Positions 32,561-45,906 of a stretch of DNA of 64,000 bases are shown one piece after another. How positions within the stretch are numbered: the stretch's first letter is position 1; each line of letters starts with the position of its first letter. The translations under genes and the position numbers were made by a program. The stretch is from Gnetum montanum (Eukaryota; Streptophyta; Gnetopsida; Gnetales; Gnetaceae): the NCBI GenBank assembly GCA_015680685.1, contig MNCI01033474.1:161363-225362 (forward strand). Direction: 5' to 3'. Below the pieces are notes generated by a model. That model was given only the letters and a program-made list of their open reading frames with translations, was not told where the DNA came from and did not search any database.

Positions 32561-33087
32561 TAATGTATTATCCAAATGGAACTCCACCACAACCAACTAA
32601 GCAGTATCAATAGTGGAAACACCCATAATCATGGGGAATGCCACCACCATGGTAATAGTATTCTTACTGTCAACCTGAACCGTATGGATATTATGTGTAG
32701 TAGCCAATCTCTCCATGTGACTCTACTAGTCACGTCAGCCATCAACCTCACTACCAAACACATGAGTATTATAGGACTCCTTCTCCTAGGAGTGATGTTC
32801 CACAAACATACCATCCTTCTCATCCAGCTGCATCTCTTCCACCCTTAACTTCATTACCACCTACTCCAGCCATGCAGGGTGAGCTCCCTACCCAATTGTA
32901 GCAACGCAATGCTGCAAGGGCTATTAATTCTCATCCTATTTTTGGTCCAAAGAATTTCACAATGAAGAGACCTTTCATTAGAACCAACAGTCCAACCAAG
33001 TCCTTATAGTCACAAGCAGGTAATTCTTCAAACGCCTCATCACCAATTGAAACTTCAGAACTCCCTTCAATCCAAAGGCCACATTCA

Positions 33088-33980
33088 ATGCATACGGTCA
33101 TGTTAACTCATGCTGTCACTAATTGGATAAAATTTGGCCATCTTCCTAGGAAATTCTCTAATCTTGGGAGTCCTCTTATATATCTACAGATCACTGGGAA
33201 CAAACTGTGCAAAGCTCTTTTGGATTTAGGTTTCGGTGTCAACTTAATCTCTCAAGAAATATATAAAGCCTGGAACTTGCCTCCATTAAAAAAGAGTAAC
33301 ATTCATTTAGAGTTGGCCGACCATTCCATCACTGTCCCATTAGGACTAGTGGAGGACATTGTCACCACTATTTTTGAATGGTTGTATCTAGTTGATGTCA
33401 TAGTGATTCAAGTGAACGATGGTAAGGGGGACTTCCTAATCATAATGGGAAGAGCATGGCTAAGCATAGTTGATGTGCACCTAGGAATCTAAAATCTTTC
33501 CCTGAAAATATCAAAGGAAAATATGTTTGGAAAGATTAAGAAGAAGAAAGTTCCATGCATCGCATATAGTGACACAGGGTGTAATTGCGTGCAGAAGTCA
33601 TGGTTTGTACAACGATTAACATTGCCTACATGCAATCAGTGTGAAAAAGTGACTAATATACAAAGATGCCTGTATGCAACAGCCACAAGACAAGAAGGCA
33701 CCCTATGGCTGACAGCTAATCAAGAGGGTAGTTCAACTATATGCATGGAACCAACTGAGGGTTTGACTTGTGCTTACATCGATAGCATAGATACATTAGA
33801 GCAAGTCCATCGCCAACTTCCAAGTCTTGACATTGAAAATACCAATTGGGGGAAGTTGGAAATCCCTAATAAGTTTAAGCAGGAGCCCCTTGAGTTAAAA
33901 CCATTGCCCACCGGTATGGAATACACATTTCTCAAGAATAGAAAATCGGTAATTATTAACGCTAAGCTCGCTCCTCAATA
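33088..33980 (+). pseudogene. Element B: aspartic protease and tail
   Basis: A frame opens at 33088 and carries LLDLGFGVNLISQEIYKAW (DLG active site), LVEDIVTTIFEWLYLVDVIV and IIMGRAWLSIVDVHLGI up to a stop at 33490. The tail resumes at 33523 with KKKVPCIAYSDTGCNCVQKS and a further Cys pair in CNQCEKVTNIQRC, then joins the RT. It aligns with C (9900-9105) and A (25353-24865). Confidence 0.87.
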
Positions 33981-34089
33981 AAAAGAGAGACTGCTAAAGG
34001 TAATAAATAAATGGTCAAAAGCCTTTGCTTGGTCATATCTTGAATTAACAGGAATAGATCCTAGGATATGCCAACATAGAATTTACACC

Positions 34090-34930
34090 GACCCCTCCAT
34101 GAAGTCTCAAAGACAACTGTAGAGGTGACTTAACCTAAAGCTTAAGCAAGTGGTTAAGAAAGAAATCGAACATATTTTAAAAGCTGGGTTCATATACCCC
34201 ATTGCTAATAGTGAATGGGTTAGTCTCTTAGTTATTATGTCCAAAAGGGGGGCTAAATGGAGGATGTGCATAGATTTTAGGCTACTAAATATAGCAACAT
34301 TCAAAGACCACTTTCTATTGCCATTCATCAACCAAGTCTTAGACACCATTGCAGGGCATCACTACTATAGTTTTCTGGATGGGTACAGTGGATACAACCA
34401 AATACAAATAGCCCCAAAAGACCAACCCAAAACTACGTTCACCAATCCTTGGGGAACATTTTCATACAAACAGATGTCGTTTGGCTTGTGCAATGCCCCT
34501 ACAACATTTCAACGATTAGTTCTAAGCATATTTCAGTAGCAGATAGGAAATGGTGTGGAAGTCTTCATGGATGAATTCTCCACTTATGGAGCGAACTTTG
34601 ATCAAGCCTTGGACCGGTTAGAGAAAGTACTAAAGTAGTGTGTAGAAACCAAATTAAGGCTCAATTGGCAAAAAAGCCATTTAATGGTCCAAGAAGGTGT
34701 CATATTAGGGCATAAGATTTTGCAAATAGGGATAGAGGTAGACCCCAAAAAGATTAAAATCATCCAAGGAATCACTCAGCAACCTAAAACTGTAAAAGAT
34801 ATCCGATCATTCCTTGGACACATTGGCTACTACAAATGGTTTATTGAGAACTTTTCAAAGGTTGCAAAACCATTGGTTAAACTAATGAAAAAGGACATAC
34901 CTTTTGAATGGACCAAGGAATGCTAACTTG
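34090..34930 (+). pseudogene. Element B: reverse transcriptase
   Basis: The frame 34150-34539 has KWRMCIDFRLLN, YYSFLDGYSGYNQIQIAP and MSFGLCNAPTTFQRL, typical of Athila-type RT. A stop separates this from VEVFMDEFSTYG near 34558, where the catalytic pair is Asp-Glu instead of Asp-Asp. The thumb and connection (34684-34926) have VILGHKILQIGIEVDPKKIK and FIENFSKVAKPL. Stop codons and the altered catalytic box make it inactive. Confidence 0.9.
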
Positions 34931-34984
34931 CTTTCCAAACTTTAAAATAGAAGCTCGTAGAAACACCCATTATATAAGCTCTTG

Positions 34985-35450
34985 ACTAGTCCAGACCATT
35001 CCACATAATGACTAATGCATCCAACTATGCTTTAGGAGCCATACTTACACAATTAGATGACCAAAAATGTTCTTATTACATCCACTGTGTAAGTAGAAGT
35101 ATTGTTGGTGCACAACTTAACTACACCACAATAGAGAAATAATTAATAGTTGTAGTGTTTGCACTAGAAAAATTTAGGCACTATGTCTTGGGCTATAAGG
35201 TATTCATGCACATGGATCATAGTGCAATAAAGTAGCTAATGAATAAACCAATGGTGAGTCCTCGCATTAGACGATGGATTGTAATCTTACAAGAGTTCGA
35301 TCTTACAATGATTGATTGTAAAGACATCAGGAACGTAGTTGCTGATCATTTATCTCGATTACGATGGGACAACAAAGAGGATGAATATCCACTCTCTAAT
35401 CATTTCCTTGATGAAATCCTCTTTGTAGGTATAGTAACTAATTAATTAAC
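34985..35450 (+). pseudogene. Element B: RNase H
   Basis: It carries MTNASNYALGAILTQLDD, where the first catalytic Asp is replaced by Asn. The motifs LNYTTIEK (Glu), HMDHSA (Asp) and ADHLSRL follow. Two stops interrupt the N-terminal half. The last part is open from 35239. Confidence 0.82.
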
Positions 35451-35459
35451 CACAAAGAC

Positions 35460-36760
35460 CAATTGGTATAGTAGTATTCTCACCTATCTCCTTACACAAC
35501 AAAAACCACAAGGGTTAGACATTAAAAAGAAACAAAAATTTCTTCATAGAGCTAAGTATTTTATGGAGATTAATGGGCAACTTTATAAAGTATGTCTTAA
35601 TGGCTTAGTCTGATGGTGTGTTCCCGAGGTGGATCAATTACGAGTTTTCCAAGATGCTCATGAGGGTCCTTGTGGGGGTCATTACGCTAGGAGACAAACA
35701 ACTATTAAAATATTTCTTGTAAGATATTATTGACCTACATTGTTCTGGGACGCCCATCATTTTGTCTAATCTTGTGAGTGATGTCAACATGATGGGGGAA
35801 TGATTGCTAGAATGGAGGATCCACAACAATGGATTCAACCTTTAAAACCCTTCAATATTTGGGGAATTGATTTTATGGGGCCTATTACACCAATGTCCAA
35901 TGGAAAAGCCTACATCGTTATTGCTGTTGACTACTTCAAAAAATGGGCAAAAGTAGATGCCATTAAGGATTATACATCGTCTACAACTGCATGATTTTTT
36001 CAACAACAAGTCATAAATAGGTTTGGCATTCCATGTGCACTTATTTCAGAAAATGGTACACACTTCACAGGTGTGACTTTTTGGAAATTAATGCAACACT
36101 TAGGGGTTGAGCACAAATTGACTACACCATACCACCCTCAAGCAAATGGTCAAGCTAAGGTCACCAATAGGAAGATTACAAAGATATTGATAAGAATTGT
36201 TAGCAAGTATAGGAGAGATTGGAGCACCAAACTAAATGATGCTCTTTGGGCATACCACTCCACATGGAAACTCCCTATAGGCTACTCTCCCTATGAATTA
36301 GTGTATGGTAAACTCCCAACACTCCCTATTCAAGCAGAACTTTGTACACTATCCACAGCATGTGATCTCAACCTTGACCTTAATCTAGCACAAAAAGAAT
36401 CGCTAATGAATCTTAACTTGCTAGATGAGAATCGACTAGTCACCCTATCATCTAATGAATTTCACAAGGCTTTTAATAAATAAAATCATGACCTAAGGAT
36501 TAGGAAAGTTATATATCAACCAGGAGATAAGGTTTTCTACTGGAATCCCACACATGTGCCACAACGAACTAAATTTCAAATGCTGTGGAAATGACCTTAT
36601 ATCATTCATTCAAATTTTCCTTCAAGGGCCATAATGATTTACAAACCTAAGATCTAGAAAAAGAAATTATTAGTCAACGTCCAACAAACCAAACCCTTCC
36701 ATGAGCCTAGGATAGCCAGTACCAATGCTACCTCTGTTGGTGGACAACCTTGCTCCCTAT
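35460..36760 (+). pseudogene. Element B: integrase
   Basis: The zinc-binding region near 35640-35790 has HEGPCGGHYARR and a broken Cys pair. The core has WGIDFMGPITPMSNGKAYIV (first Asp), ISENGTHF (second Asp replaced by Glu) and GQAKVTNRKI (Glu replaced by Lys). The C-terminal part at 36073-36483 has YELVYGKLPTLPIQAELC, and a tail in other frames extends to about 36760. Two of three catalytic acids are substituted, so it is clearly inactive. Confidence 0.87.
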
Positions 36761-38704
36761 TTCGGATTGCCTCCTACCACCTCAGTCATGGGGGAGACGG
36801 CCACCAATGCTAACCATTCAAAGCCCTCAGTTCCTTTTGTATTTTTGTTTCACACATTTTTTTACATATTTTTTCATATTTACTTATTTTTATTTTACAC
36901 CATCATTACCATTTTTACTATTTCTTTGTTTGACTTACTTTCCTTCGTCATATAATAAGTGCTCATGATGGTGGATTCTACTATAATAATGTTGATTGAT
37001 AATTTTTGGTTTTTACCTTTGATTTTCAATGTTAATATTAAGATATGGTTCTTTTGATAAAACAGGCAATGAGTCTACGTTGTCCATTCATCCATTCAAC
37101 TTTGTGGTCTCCCTTGGTTTTGGAACTATACTATCCCTTTTTCTAAATAAACTTATTAATGAATTAGTGTCTTGGTATTCTTCAAACCAAGGAAGGACTC
37201 AATGGTTGAAAAGGATGTGACTTTAATGGGATTCAATGCATGTGTGTTGGCTATTCTCTTAGGTACTTGAATGCTTTTCATGGGTTTTCCACCATTCTAC
37301 CATTGATCAAATATCAGAAAGCTGAGTGAATAAAAATAAGTCTTTGCATGATGTGGTTCTCATGTGATAACAAAAAAAAAACCTGGTAAGAATTCAAAGC
37401 ATACCCCTTAGACATAATAAAGAAATATGTGCTGCAAGCACTAGTTATGGCACTAGAAAGACATGTTACCCATGCCTGAAGGATCCCTTTAACTAAGGCC
37501 CTTTCTCGCTTCCTGCTTCTCTATCTTTCTCTCCTTCGAATGGTGGTGACTCTTTGGGAAGCATTCTTGTTGCTTCAAGAGGATGGATTGGACAAGTGTA
37601 TTGATGTGAGGTTACTAAATGTGGTTGGTTTGAGTCTAGCTTTGGAATGAGTTCTACTCAGTTACTTGAACCATAAAATACACAAGGGACTTTACACAAC
37701 CTTGCTCTTGGGATTCCATTCCATTTTCTACTCTCCATCTTTCTTCCCATTTCCCACCTCATTGCTGGTTTTATGATTAGTCTATATTTTTGTTGATACA
37801 TTTTTTTTCCTTGGTAAATTCTTGTGGTTAAGTCTTTAACTATTATTTCCATATGTCATCCCTAGAGCCTACGAACTCTTTGGTTTGAGGGTTTGTCAGG
37901 GCATAAAAGGCATAAGCCTACTTTGGGGAGGACCCACTAACATTCCTTTATGGTGCAATTGTTAAATTCATTTCCTTAAACATTTCTTGCAATCAGCAAT
38001 CTCTCATGTCATCCCCTTCCATGACATTCATTTTATTGGCATAGGCGTTGTTATTTTTCTAATATTTCTTGTTCCTTCTATTTTTTCCATCTTATTGCTA
38101 CCAAAGGTTCGCTCGTAGCCGTGGGGGCCCTATCAAAATTTTTTCCATTCTACTACTTGTTTCACCCCTACACCTCAGGTAGTCACTAGTAATAAACCTC
38201 TAACCTAGTTTTTGCCATAACCACAACTCAACCAATGACCTTTATATCGAGGCAAGGTATCAATTACATTATGGCTTACCTATCCTTGCTCATTCGTAAC
38301 TGTGTCATCTGTGCAGATGGAAATTACACGAACAATGGACTAAAATAGGAGGAAGCACTTGGGATGGACTAGAGCTGGAGCATTTACGTTGGGAACAAGT
38401 TTGGTCCCATGTCTATGGATAAACAATGAAAGGTGCAATCGTGACATCGAGAGAAATGCACCTCATTTTCTTTTTTCTTCTCTCTCTTCAAGCTATCGGA
38501 TGAGGGTCTAGATGTCATCTATGTATAGTGTTCACCATAAAGGGCATGAACATCAATGTTGTAATATGTTTGTCGATCCATTTACCAAGCACTTTGAGTC
38601 TATTATTCCCTGTCACTGTTAGTTCTCATTCAGTTAATAATCCCATACCTTCCCAATATTTTATAAGGAACTCAAGGATGAGTTTTCATTCAGTCATGGG
38701 GGTA
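36761..38704 (+). other. Element B 3' region
   Basis: About 1.9 kb lies between integrase and 3' LTR. It aligns with A and C. It contains pieces of the conserved open stretch (WEAFLLLQEDGLDKCIDVRL near 37557, YLNHKIHKGLY near 37665). The last bases before the LTR, CATGGGGGTA, are the best candidate polypurine tract. Confidence 0.7.
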
Positions 38705-39564
38705 TGATGAGCCATGATATCGAGACTGCGATATCACATTAGCGATATCGAGTACACGATATTGGAGCCTACCAAGCGATATTGGGCATCCGATATTGAG
38801 GCCTATCTTGTCACTTATAAATAAGAGTGGACACACTTAAGTTGAGTAGTTTTTTATTAATTTTTTTGTTAATTAGTCTTAGCCCCTTACCCAAACTCTT
38901 GCCTTTTCTCCCTCTCAGAGTTAGAATTATTTCTGTGTGCCTGTAGTAGGAGTCATAAAGTGAATGGATCCTCATTCGAGCATTGTGTACCTAAGCACAC
39001 CTTATGTACGACAATAAAGATGAACTTTTTGATAAACCTTGCAGCATCCAAAATAGATTAATCAATGTTAATTGCAGTTATTTAATGTTTTCTTTAGTTA
39101 ATTAATGTTCTCTCCCTCACCCTATAACTCTCATAAGTAAGCACACTCAATATGATTACTTCGAGCATGTGTGTAACGCTTGGTAACTCACTAATGATTA
39201 GCATTTGGTAATCCTAGTGGTGTTGCACTGGTTTAGGATGTGTATGGAAAGTCAAAACGGATGCTAGTGTTAGGACTAGTTAAAGCCTAGTTGAGTAGTT
39301 AAATTAAATTAGTTACTTAGTTATCTCTCTCTCCTCCCTTTGTATCACTAGGCCATAAAACATAAAAATATATAAAAATTATATACCTCAATTTTACTTA
39401 ACCATACAATCGTGATATACAAGTAAGCTTGGGAAGACAATGATTGACTAACCCATCCTTATTCCACAAAAGCGCATAAGCACTTAGTCCTTGGAATTCG
39501 ACCGGATCATGTGTGGATGCTCGTATTCGTATGGTTGAGCATAGGGATACCTCACCGCTCATCA
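38705..39564 (+). repeat. 3' LTR of element B, 860 bp
   Basis: It starts TGATGAGCC and ends CCGCTCATCA. It contains several GATATC/GATATT half sites (38715-38800), with the TATA box at 38816-38823. It aligns with 29664-30480. The size difference comes mainly from extra palindromic half sites at the start. Confidence 0.93.
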
Positions 39565-39804
39565 ATTTCCATTATGTTCATGCTTATGAGTAAAATGAGT
39601 CTCACAATATTACATAACATATGCCTCAATACAAGTTAAGCCATACACTTAGACTTCACTAACTCAAGGTGAGAAGACAACGATCATGAACTCAATATCA
39701 ATTACTAGCATAATAACATTGTCCATTCGTGGATTATGATCTGGTGTTGCGCTAGCACTTGTGACTTGTATGGTAGAGTGTTGGGATTGCTCCACTACTT
39801 ATCA
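39565..39804 (+). repeat. Element G 5' LTR, 3' end
   Basis: After the duplicated ATTTC the sequence shows the usual end of these LTRs in diverged form: a CATACACTTAGAC block, then GTATGGTAGAGTGTTGGGA and CTACTTATCA at 39804. A PBS follows directly. Confidence 0.75.
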
Positions 39805-39805
39805 T

Positions 39806-39824
39806 TAGCATCATTGCTAGGGAT
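39806..39824 (+). other. Primer binding site of element G
   Basis: TAGCATCATTGCTAGGGAT matches the tRNA-Asp-type PBS in outline. It proves that the split LTR is a 5' LTR and fixes G's orientation. Confidence 0.65.
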
Positions 39825-39989
39825 GTGTCAATGTGTGATAAGTACTTGATCTTACAAAGTTCATTATGTCAAGAACTATAAAGTAAATCTTCATATATTT
39901 GAGTAATTCTAATAACACACACACTTAACCAAGCATCACATATATAACATGATTTCAACAAAGGAAAAATTATTACCTACCAAAGAATT

Positions 39990-42300
39990 ACAAAGGGACA
40001 ATGATAGAAAAAATGAGGATGAAAATTAGAGTATGCCTATGAAAAAAAGAATCTCATATGCTCACAATGATCCTTACTACCCTAATTTCACATTCATATT
40101 TCACCAACATGGGTAGATGAGGTGGAAAGACCTACAGGGCAACATCATTTCACCTCTAAAGTGTTCAACACCCATTATGCTTCAAATAGCTTTAAGGGGA
40201 ATGAATCTAAGCCATGTGCAAGAGGAGTACTGTGTTACCAAACACATGACAAGACCCTAACAACCCATAGAGGCACAAGTGCGGAGAGACACTGCTATGG
40301 AAACCAAACATGAGTATAACAAGGGAAAGCAGATTAATTCTCTTATTGTTCTAGAAAATATTGATGGTGATGCATGCATAGCAAAGAAACTTTACCATGA
40401 TCATGAAGCCCATTCACAAATGCCTATTATTTTTCTAAAAGAACTTGTCAAGGGGAAACTACATTTATCTCTCACAAAGACACTAAGAAGAGAAGCAAAT
40501 AACTCTAAGTACAAGTAGGACTCAAGGCCTAGGGTTTCTATTGGATCACAAAGAGACAAACTCTAGAGTCATAGAAGGAGAACTAGCTAACATTGTTTTC
40601 CAACTGCTTCATCTTCCTCCTCATGATTGTTGATGAACTTTAATAGAAGGGAATAAAGGTATAGAGATCATGATAGGGAGAGACATTGGACTCATGATAG
40701 ACATGAGTATCATCCAAGAAACCTTGATAAAAAAGATGAAGAGCATGAACCATGAAGAAACAAGGATAGATGCGAAGAGAGAGAGAGATATGAGTATCAA
40801 AGGGGGCTAAAATCAAGCATATGAACCCTATGATCATGAAGAATCCTTGTTGGCTACTCACAGCATGATCAACATAAGGGAAGATGTATATATTCCAACT
40901 AGGCATGTGAGAGATAGTCACATCAAGCAACTTGATATTAACAATATTCCTAAATTTAAAAGTGGATATAAAATAGATCCACAACACCACCTTCAAGAAT
41001 TTTACAATGTCTATGCCCTATAGAATATTTAAAGCAACTACCAAAAACTTAAGTTTTTTCCTTGGACCCTCATCAAGGAGGCAAAAAGTTGGTAGAGATC
41101 GTTAGAGCCTAAATCAATCAAAAGGTGGAGTACCATGCCTAAAATTTTCAATGATAAATACAAAACCTACTCCCAGATGTCTAATCTTAGGAAGTAAATC
41201 TAAGGCTAGAAGCAAGGGATCCACAAATCCCTTAATGTGGGAATGGGAAGATACTGCCCTCTTTTGCATAGGTGCCTAGACCATGGATTTTCCCAAAGGG
41301 AGAAACTTTAGCATATCATTGATGGGCTAAGGAATAAAATCAAGGAAACCCTTGGGTTTTATGCCTAAGAAAAACTATTTGAAATGGCCATCCATCAAAT
41401 TCAAAGGTTAATTAATCAAGTGGCAAAGGAAGAAGGTGAGTTGAAGAAGAGAAAATCAAGTGAGGAGTATAATAGAGATCCATCTATCCAGAAAAGAGAT
41501 GTATGAGTATGTGATAAGCAAGAGGAAGAAACCTTAGAAGAGGTGATACATAAAAAACCTCTACTAATCCAAAAGTTTGTTAATGACATAGCTGCCAAGG
41601 TAGAAAAGATGTGGGACCTGGTGGACGAAAAATTTTCTATAGCCTTAAAAATCATAAAAGAAACAACTGAGAAAGCCTTCAGTAAGGGCAAGGAAAAGAA
41701 GAAGAAAAGAGACTATGTATGAAAAGGAAAAGTTGCTTCAATGGAAAAATGTTGTGATTCAAGCTTAGATGATGAGGAATGGTGTGTAGTGTACCAATAG
41801 GAACATCCTAAGGGATGTTGTCCTGTAATGGCACATTTGTAAGAAACAAGGACATATGCACTTAATCCAAAAAGAAAATGCCAAAATAGTTACCTTACCC
41901 TCAAGGTAACTACCAATAGTTCTTTCAACCAGGCAACTATCCAAGTGGAGCTTACCCACAACCATAGGAGTAGTATCATCAATAGTGGCAGCAACCACAA
42001 TTATGGGTGATGCCACTACCAACATAGTAGTACCCATATCGGCAACCAAACTCTTATGGATACTATGTTTAACATTTGATATCTCTAGGAAATGTAGCAG
42101 TTTGAACTTCTCAATACTATCCACCAAAGTACTATAGACCTACACCTCCAAGGATGGACTTCAATCCCTATGTGCATCAACTAGCGACTGGTTCATTAAT
42201 TCAACCTTATACCCATCTACCACCTATGCCACTACTTGCAATGTAAGGAGAATTGTTGTCACAACCATAACAAAAGAATGCAATTAGGTCAATTAGTATG
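39990..42300 (+). pseudogene. Element G: gag only
   Basis: The N-terminal part near 40090 has YFHQHG and ERPTGQHHFTSKVF. The Retrotrans_gag domain (40900-41400) has IKQLDINNIPKFKSGYKIDP, KFFPWTLIKEAKSW and HIIDGLRNKIKETLGFYA. The Lys/Glu-rich linker has LINQVAKEEGELKKRKSSEE. The zinc-knuckle-like part near 41790 has EHPKGCCPVMAHL, and a Pro/Tyr-rich tail ends near 42300. Homology to A-C then stops, so protease and pol are absent. The sequence is full of stops and more diverged than B, in line with G being older. Confidence 0.8.
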
Positions 42301-45300
42301 CAGGAGGAAGCAATCATGAATGTATATATGCATTAGTTTATGCTTTTGTTTTAGGATCTTATGTTTAGTTATGTTCCTTTATGACTCGTGAACTTATGAT
42401 GATGATGATGTTTGGTTATGCTTGGATATGTGATGATTATATTTAAATGTTTGGTTGTGATGTTATAAGCTTTTTAAGTCTTTCATATGCCTACATTACT
42501 ATTTTTATTTAACTACATCTTGGATTTATATCTTGCTAGATGTTTGTTGAATTATATGCTACTCATCTATTTTCAAGTTCTTAAACATCCCTAAATGAGG
42601 AAGGATCGTTGATCTATCCCATGTTTTTATAAACTAAAAGATAGAAAATAAAGAAGTATGATTAGTTATGCATGTGTACAAGATACTTATCAAGATGATA
42701 ATCTTAGAAAATAATTAGAGATAGAGGATGATGTTGCAAGTTCATTTGGATAGTCTGAGAAAGCACAAGAGCAAGTTTGAAAGATTAAAGTTCATCTTCA
42801 CTTAGTCCTTAATGTAGAGTGAACATCCACACCTAATTGGGAATGTCCTAGAAGAATGCAAAATGAAGTTTCAAATATAAACTATCAAAGGATGGATGTT
42901 GTACCTAACAGATGGACATTCTAGATAGTGTACATCTTGACCAAATTTAGTCTAATCTTAGGTTGGATATTCCACCTAAGAACTAGTCGTTTTATAATAT
43001 ATGTTCAATCCACAAATGGAACATCCTAGATAGCCATTGTATGAAATAAAAAATTTGTTTCTAGTCATTTCATTTACTTGAGTTGAACTTAGAGTAAATG
43101 AGAAACTTTCTAAGTGAAGGGTATACAAAAGGAAAGGCTTGGATCTTCTTTATTCATTGAATAACTATACATTTTAGGTTTGCCATACATACATTATTTT
43201 ACGCATTAATTGATTATAACTCATTAGCTCTTGGATGCAAATTAGTTTGATTTGAAATTTAGTTGGGCCCCTTGAAATTAGCATGACTATTAAACTAGTA
43301 TTGGATTATAAGGATTAAAAATTTGAAAGCTACACCACCAATGGTACATCTATCTCTTATGATTTGGAATGTATTGAATTTATGGCTTGTTTTAGTCATT
43401 CTAAATTATGTCCTAGTTATTGTACTTTATTTGGTGTAGATATGGTTATGTAAATCACTCTCTATACTTTCTATCTATTGTATTCTCTTTTAAGCTCTAA
43501 GAATCTTATATTCTCTTTGAGGGGTCCATTCATTGATATTTCGATCCCGTATATTATGAAATGAACACCAAATGTGCTCATTTCCCAAATCTACTTTATA
43601 GTGCTAAGAGCTTTTAACTTGGGTGGCCAAGTGCTTGTTGCTTTGCCTTTGACCTAAGGGCCTATGTGTGCATCTTGCAAAAGCATAACACTTTTTTCTC
43701 AATATTGTGAGATTCTTGGAAGTCTTGTAGGATATTAAGCTTGAAGTCTTGATTATCCTACATGGAGTGTATAGCAATCTATGATCTACCATTGTCGTAT
43801 CCTCAACTACTATTTTATTTTAGTTGATTAAATATAATAAGCTTTACCAAACATATTGATGAGTGTGTTTCTTTTTGCATATGATTTAATTATTTTTTAG
43901 CATTAAGTTTAAATTTTATATTTTATTTTAGAACTCATTCATTCCCCATCCTCTTCTAAATCCAATGATCCACACTTACATTGCATATAATAAATAAGAA
44001 ATCAAATATGAATCTTCGAGAGATTAAAGATACTTGGATTAATGTGTTTTTAATATGTTTGAAACATTTTTTAACTACTCTAGATTAATATGCCTATGTT
44101 GGTCTTAATTAGTTGCTAATATAAAGCTTCCAAATATAAAAATAGAACTTGATGGATCACACCATGGATTTACCTATATTAAAAAGTTTAGGAACTAAAT
44201 GAGCATAGTTGGACCTTTATGATATATGCCATCATGGGTAAGAGAAAGAATGTTGGTTTCATTTGCATTATAGTACATCTAACACTCATGATTGGACATG
44301 CCATAATAAATAAAAGTGGATGTCACTGCATCATAAATGGGCCATCATGGTCACTAGCACCACTCATCCCACTTCTTGCCTCTCTATGTTTGGGACTTAA
44401 ATAAAGGCTATTTACTTCACATCTTGGGTTGTTGGTTGCCCCATCTTGTACTTTGCATGTCAACTCTTTGTAGCTTGACATATGAGCTTCTCTTTCATTC
44501 TTTTGTAGTTTATACTTGGTTGTTGTGGTTTTTCTTCACCTTGCTATTACCACTGCAATGCTACTGTTGCCATCCTTGCCATGTCACTCCATTTGCACCA
44601 AGCTGTCTTCCACCACTATTGCTTTACCTTTCATTGCTTCACCATTACCTATAGCTACTACTCCATTGCTCCATCATCCATATTAGGCCTACAATATCAT
44701 CATTGTCATTGCCCTTATCTTGTAAGTTGTTTCTCGCTATAGGTCTACATCTAGTATGTTATACTTTAGTTGAAAAAGGTGAAAACTACTATTAAATCTT
44801 CAAGTTGTTCCTTTATCATTAAGATGTTAATAGAATTTAGTGTTTTAATATTATGATGTACTAAACTTTATGTCATTTATTTTGGTTATCCATAAGCAAT
44901 TATTCAATTTTAAATATATTTAATAACAAAAGAATTTAAAAAGCTTTATGACAAAAAAATGATGAAGAGGCTTTATGACAAGAACATTACCAAAATTGTC
45001 TAGGTTCCTTTTTAATGGTATAAGCAAAATATTTCTGCTACTTCCTAATAAATTTTCTTCTCTTGGGTTCTAATCAAGTATTTATATACCTTATCTAAAT
45101 GTTGTTTGTGATTCTTATTTGCATTCTTAATATTTTGTCTAACCTACATGCAATCTTCATCAAACCAAGTCTTCTAAGCATTCTGTTATTGAAAATACAC
45201 AACTTGCCTAGTTGTTGTAAGAAAAATGTTTTCAAGCTTCTTATGCTATCTTTCAAGAGTCGATTTGTTATGTGTTGCATTCATATATTTTTTCTTACCT

Positions 45301-45906
45301 TCTTGGGTAACTTTATATTGAAATTTTTTTCTATTCTTATTTTTTATTATCTAAAAATTAATTTGAATTTGTAACAAAAACTCTACATTATATAGCAAGA
45401 CTTTCCTAAATCTTCTCCAACTATAAATTCAATATCTTTATAAGAACATAAAAGTAAATCAATGCAAGAGTTACCTTAAGATCTTATCAAAGTAAATAAT
45501 GAAGATTAAATAAATCTAGCAAAGCCATTGCAAATGAGAAGATAAAAAAATTTTGTTCATTCTAATAGTTATTGACTTGTGTTGTTAATAGTGTCATCTA
45601 TAGAATGTCATGCCTAATTGTGATCTTTAACAGTATCTAAACTACTAACATTATGTTACCACTTAGTAATTTTTATTTGTTGTGAACCTATCCTTGCATT
45701 AAAATTTTTACAAATAAATACTAAGTTGTTTATTGTAAATTCTACAATATCTCTACCTAAGAACTCAAGATGATGATCACGAGACAGCTCTATAAAATTA
45801 TACAATGTTGCATTTCTAGGGGTAAAATAACATACTGCAAGAAAAGCACAATCATGTTGACATAATATTTTTAGTTAAAAATATTTTTTATGATCATTAA
45901 TTTTTT
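42301..45906. other. AT-rich stretch without recognised genes
   Basis: Nothing here can be named. Short GGACATTC/GGAATGTCC-like words recur at 42820-43040. AGTGCTAAGAGC near 43602 faintly resembles an initiator-Met PBS of copia elements, but no LTR pair or copia domain supports that. The open frames at 43604-43792, 44219-44654 and 45095-45374 look accidental. Confidence 0.4.

Larger units (their letters stand above)
29664..39564 (+). mobile_element. Athila-like Ty3/gypsy element B, TSD ATTTC
   Basis: This is a full-length insertion: 5' LTR, PBS, gag, protease, RT, RNase H, integrase, 3' region and 3' LTR in order. Perfect five-base repeats ATTTC flank it at 29659-29663 and 39565-39569. It lies inside the 5' LTR of element G. 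Every coding domain has stops and several catalytic residues are changed, so it is non-autonomous now. The visible differences between its two LTRs indicate that it is not recent. Confidence 0.95.

Noticed and set aside
42301-43620. Possible copia LTR ending before AGTGCTAAGAGC near 43602
   Set aside because: The PBS likeness is weak, no second LTR is present and no copia protein domain follows.
44219-44654. Hydrophobic open frames suggesting a membrane protein
   Set aside because: Composition is T-rich, there is no homologous copy or conserved motif, and such frames are expected by chance in this region.
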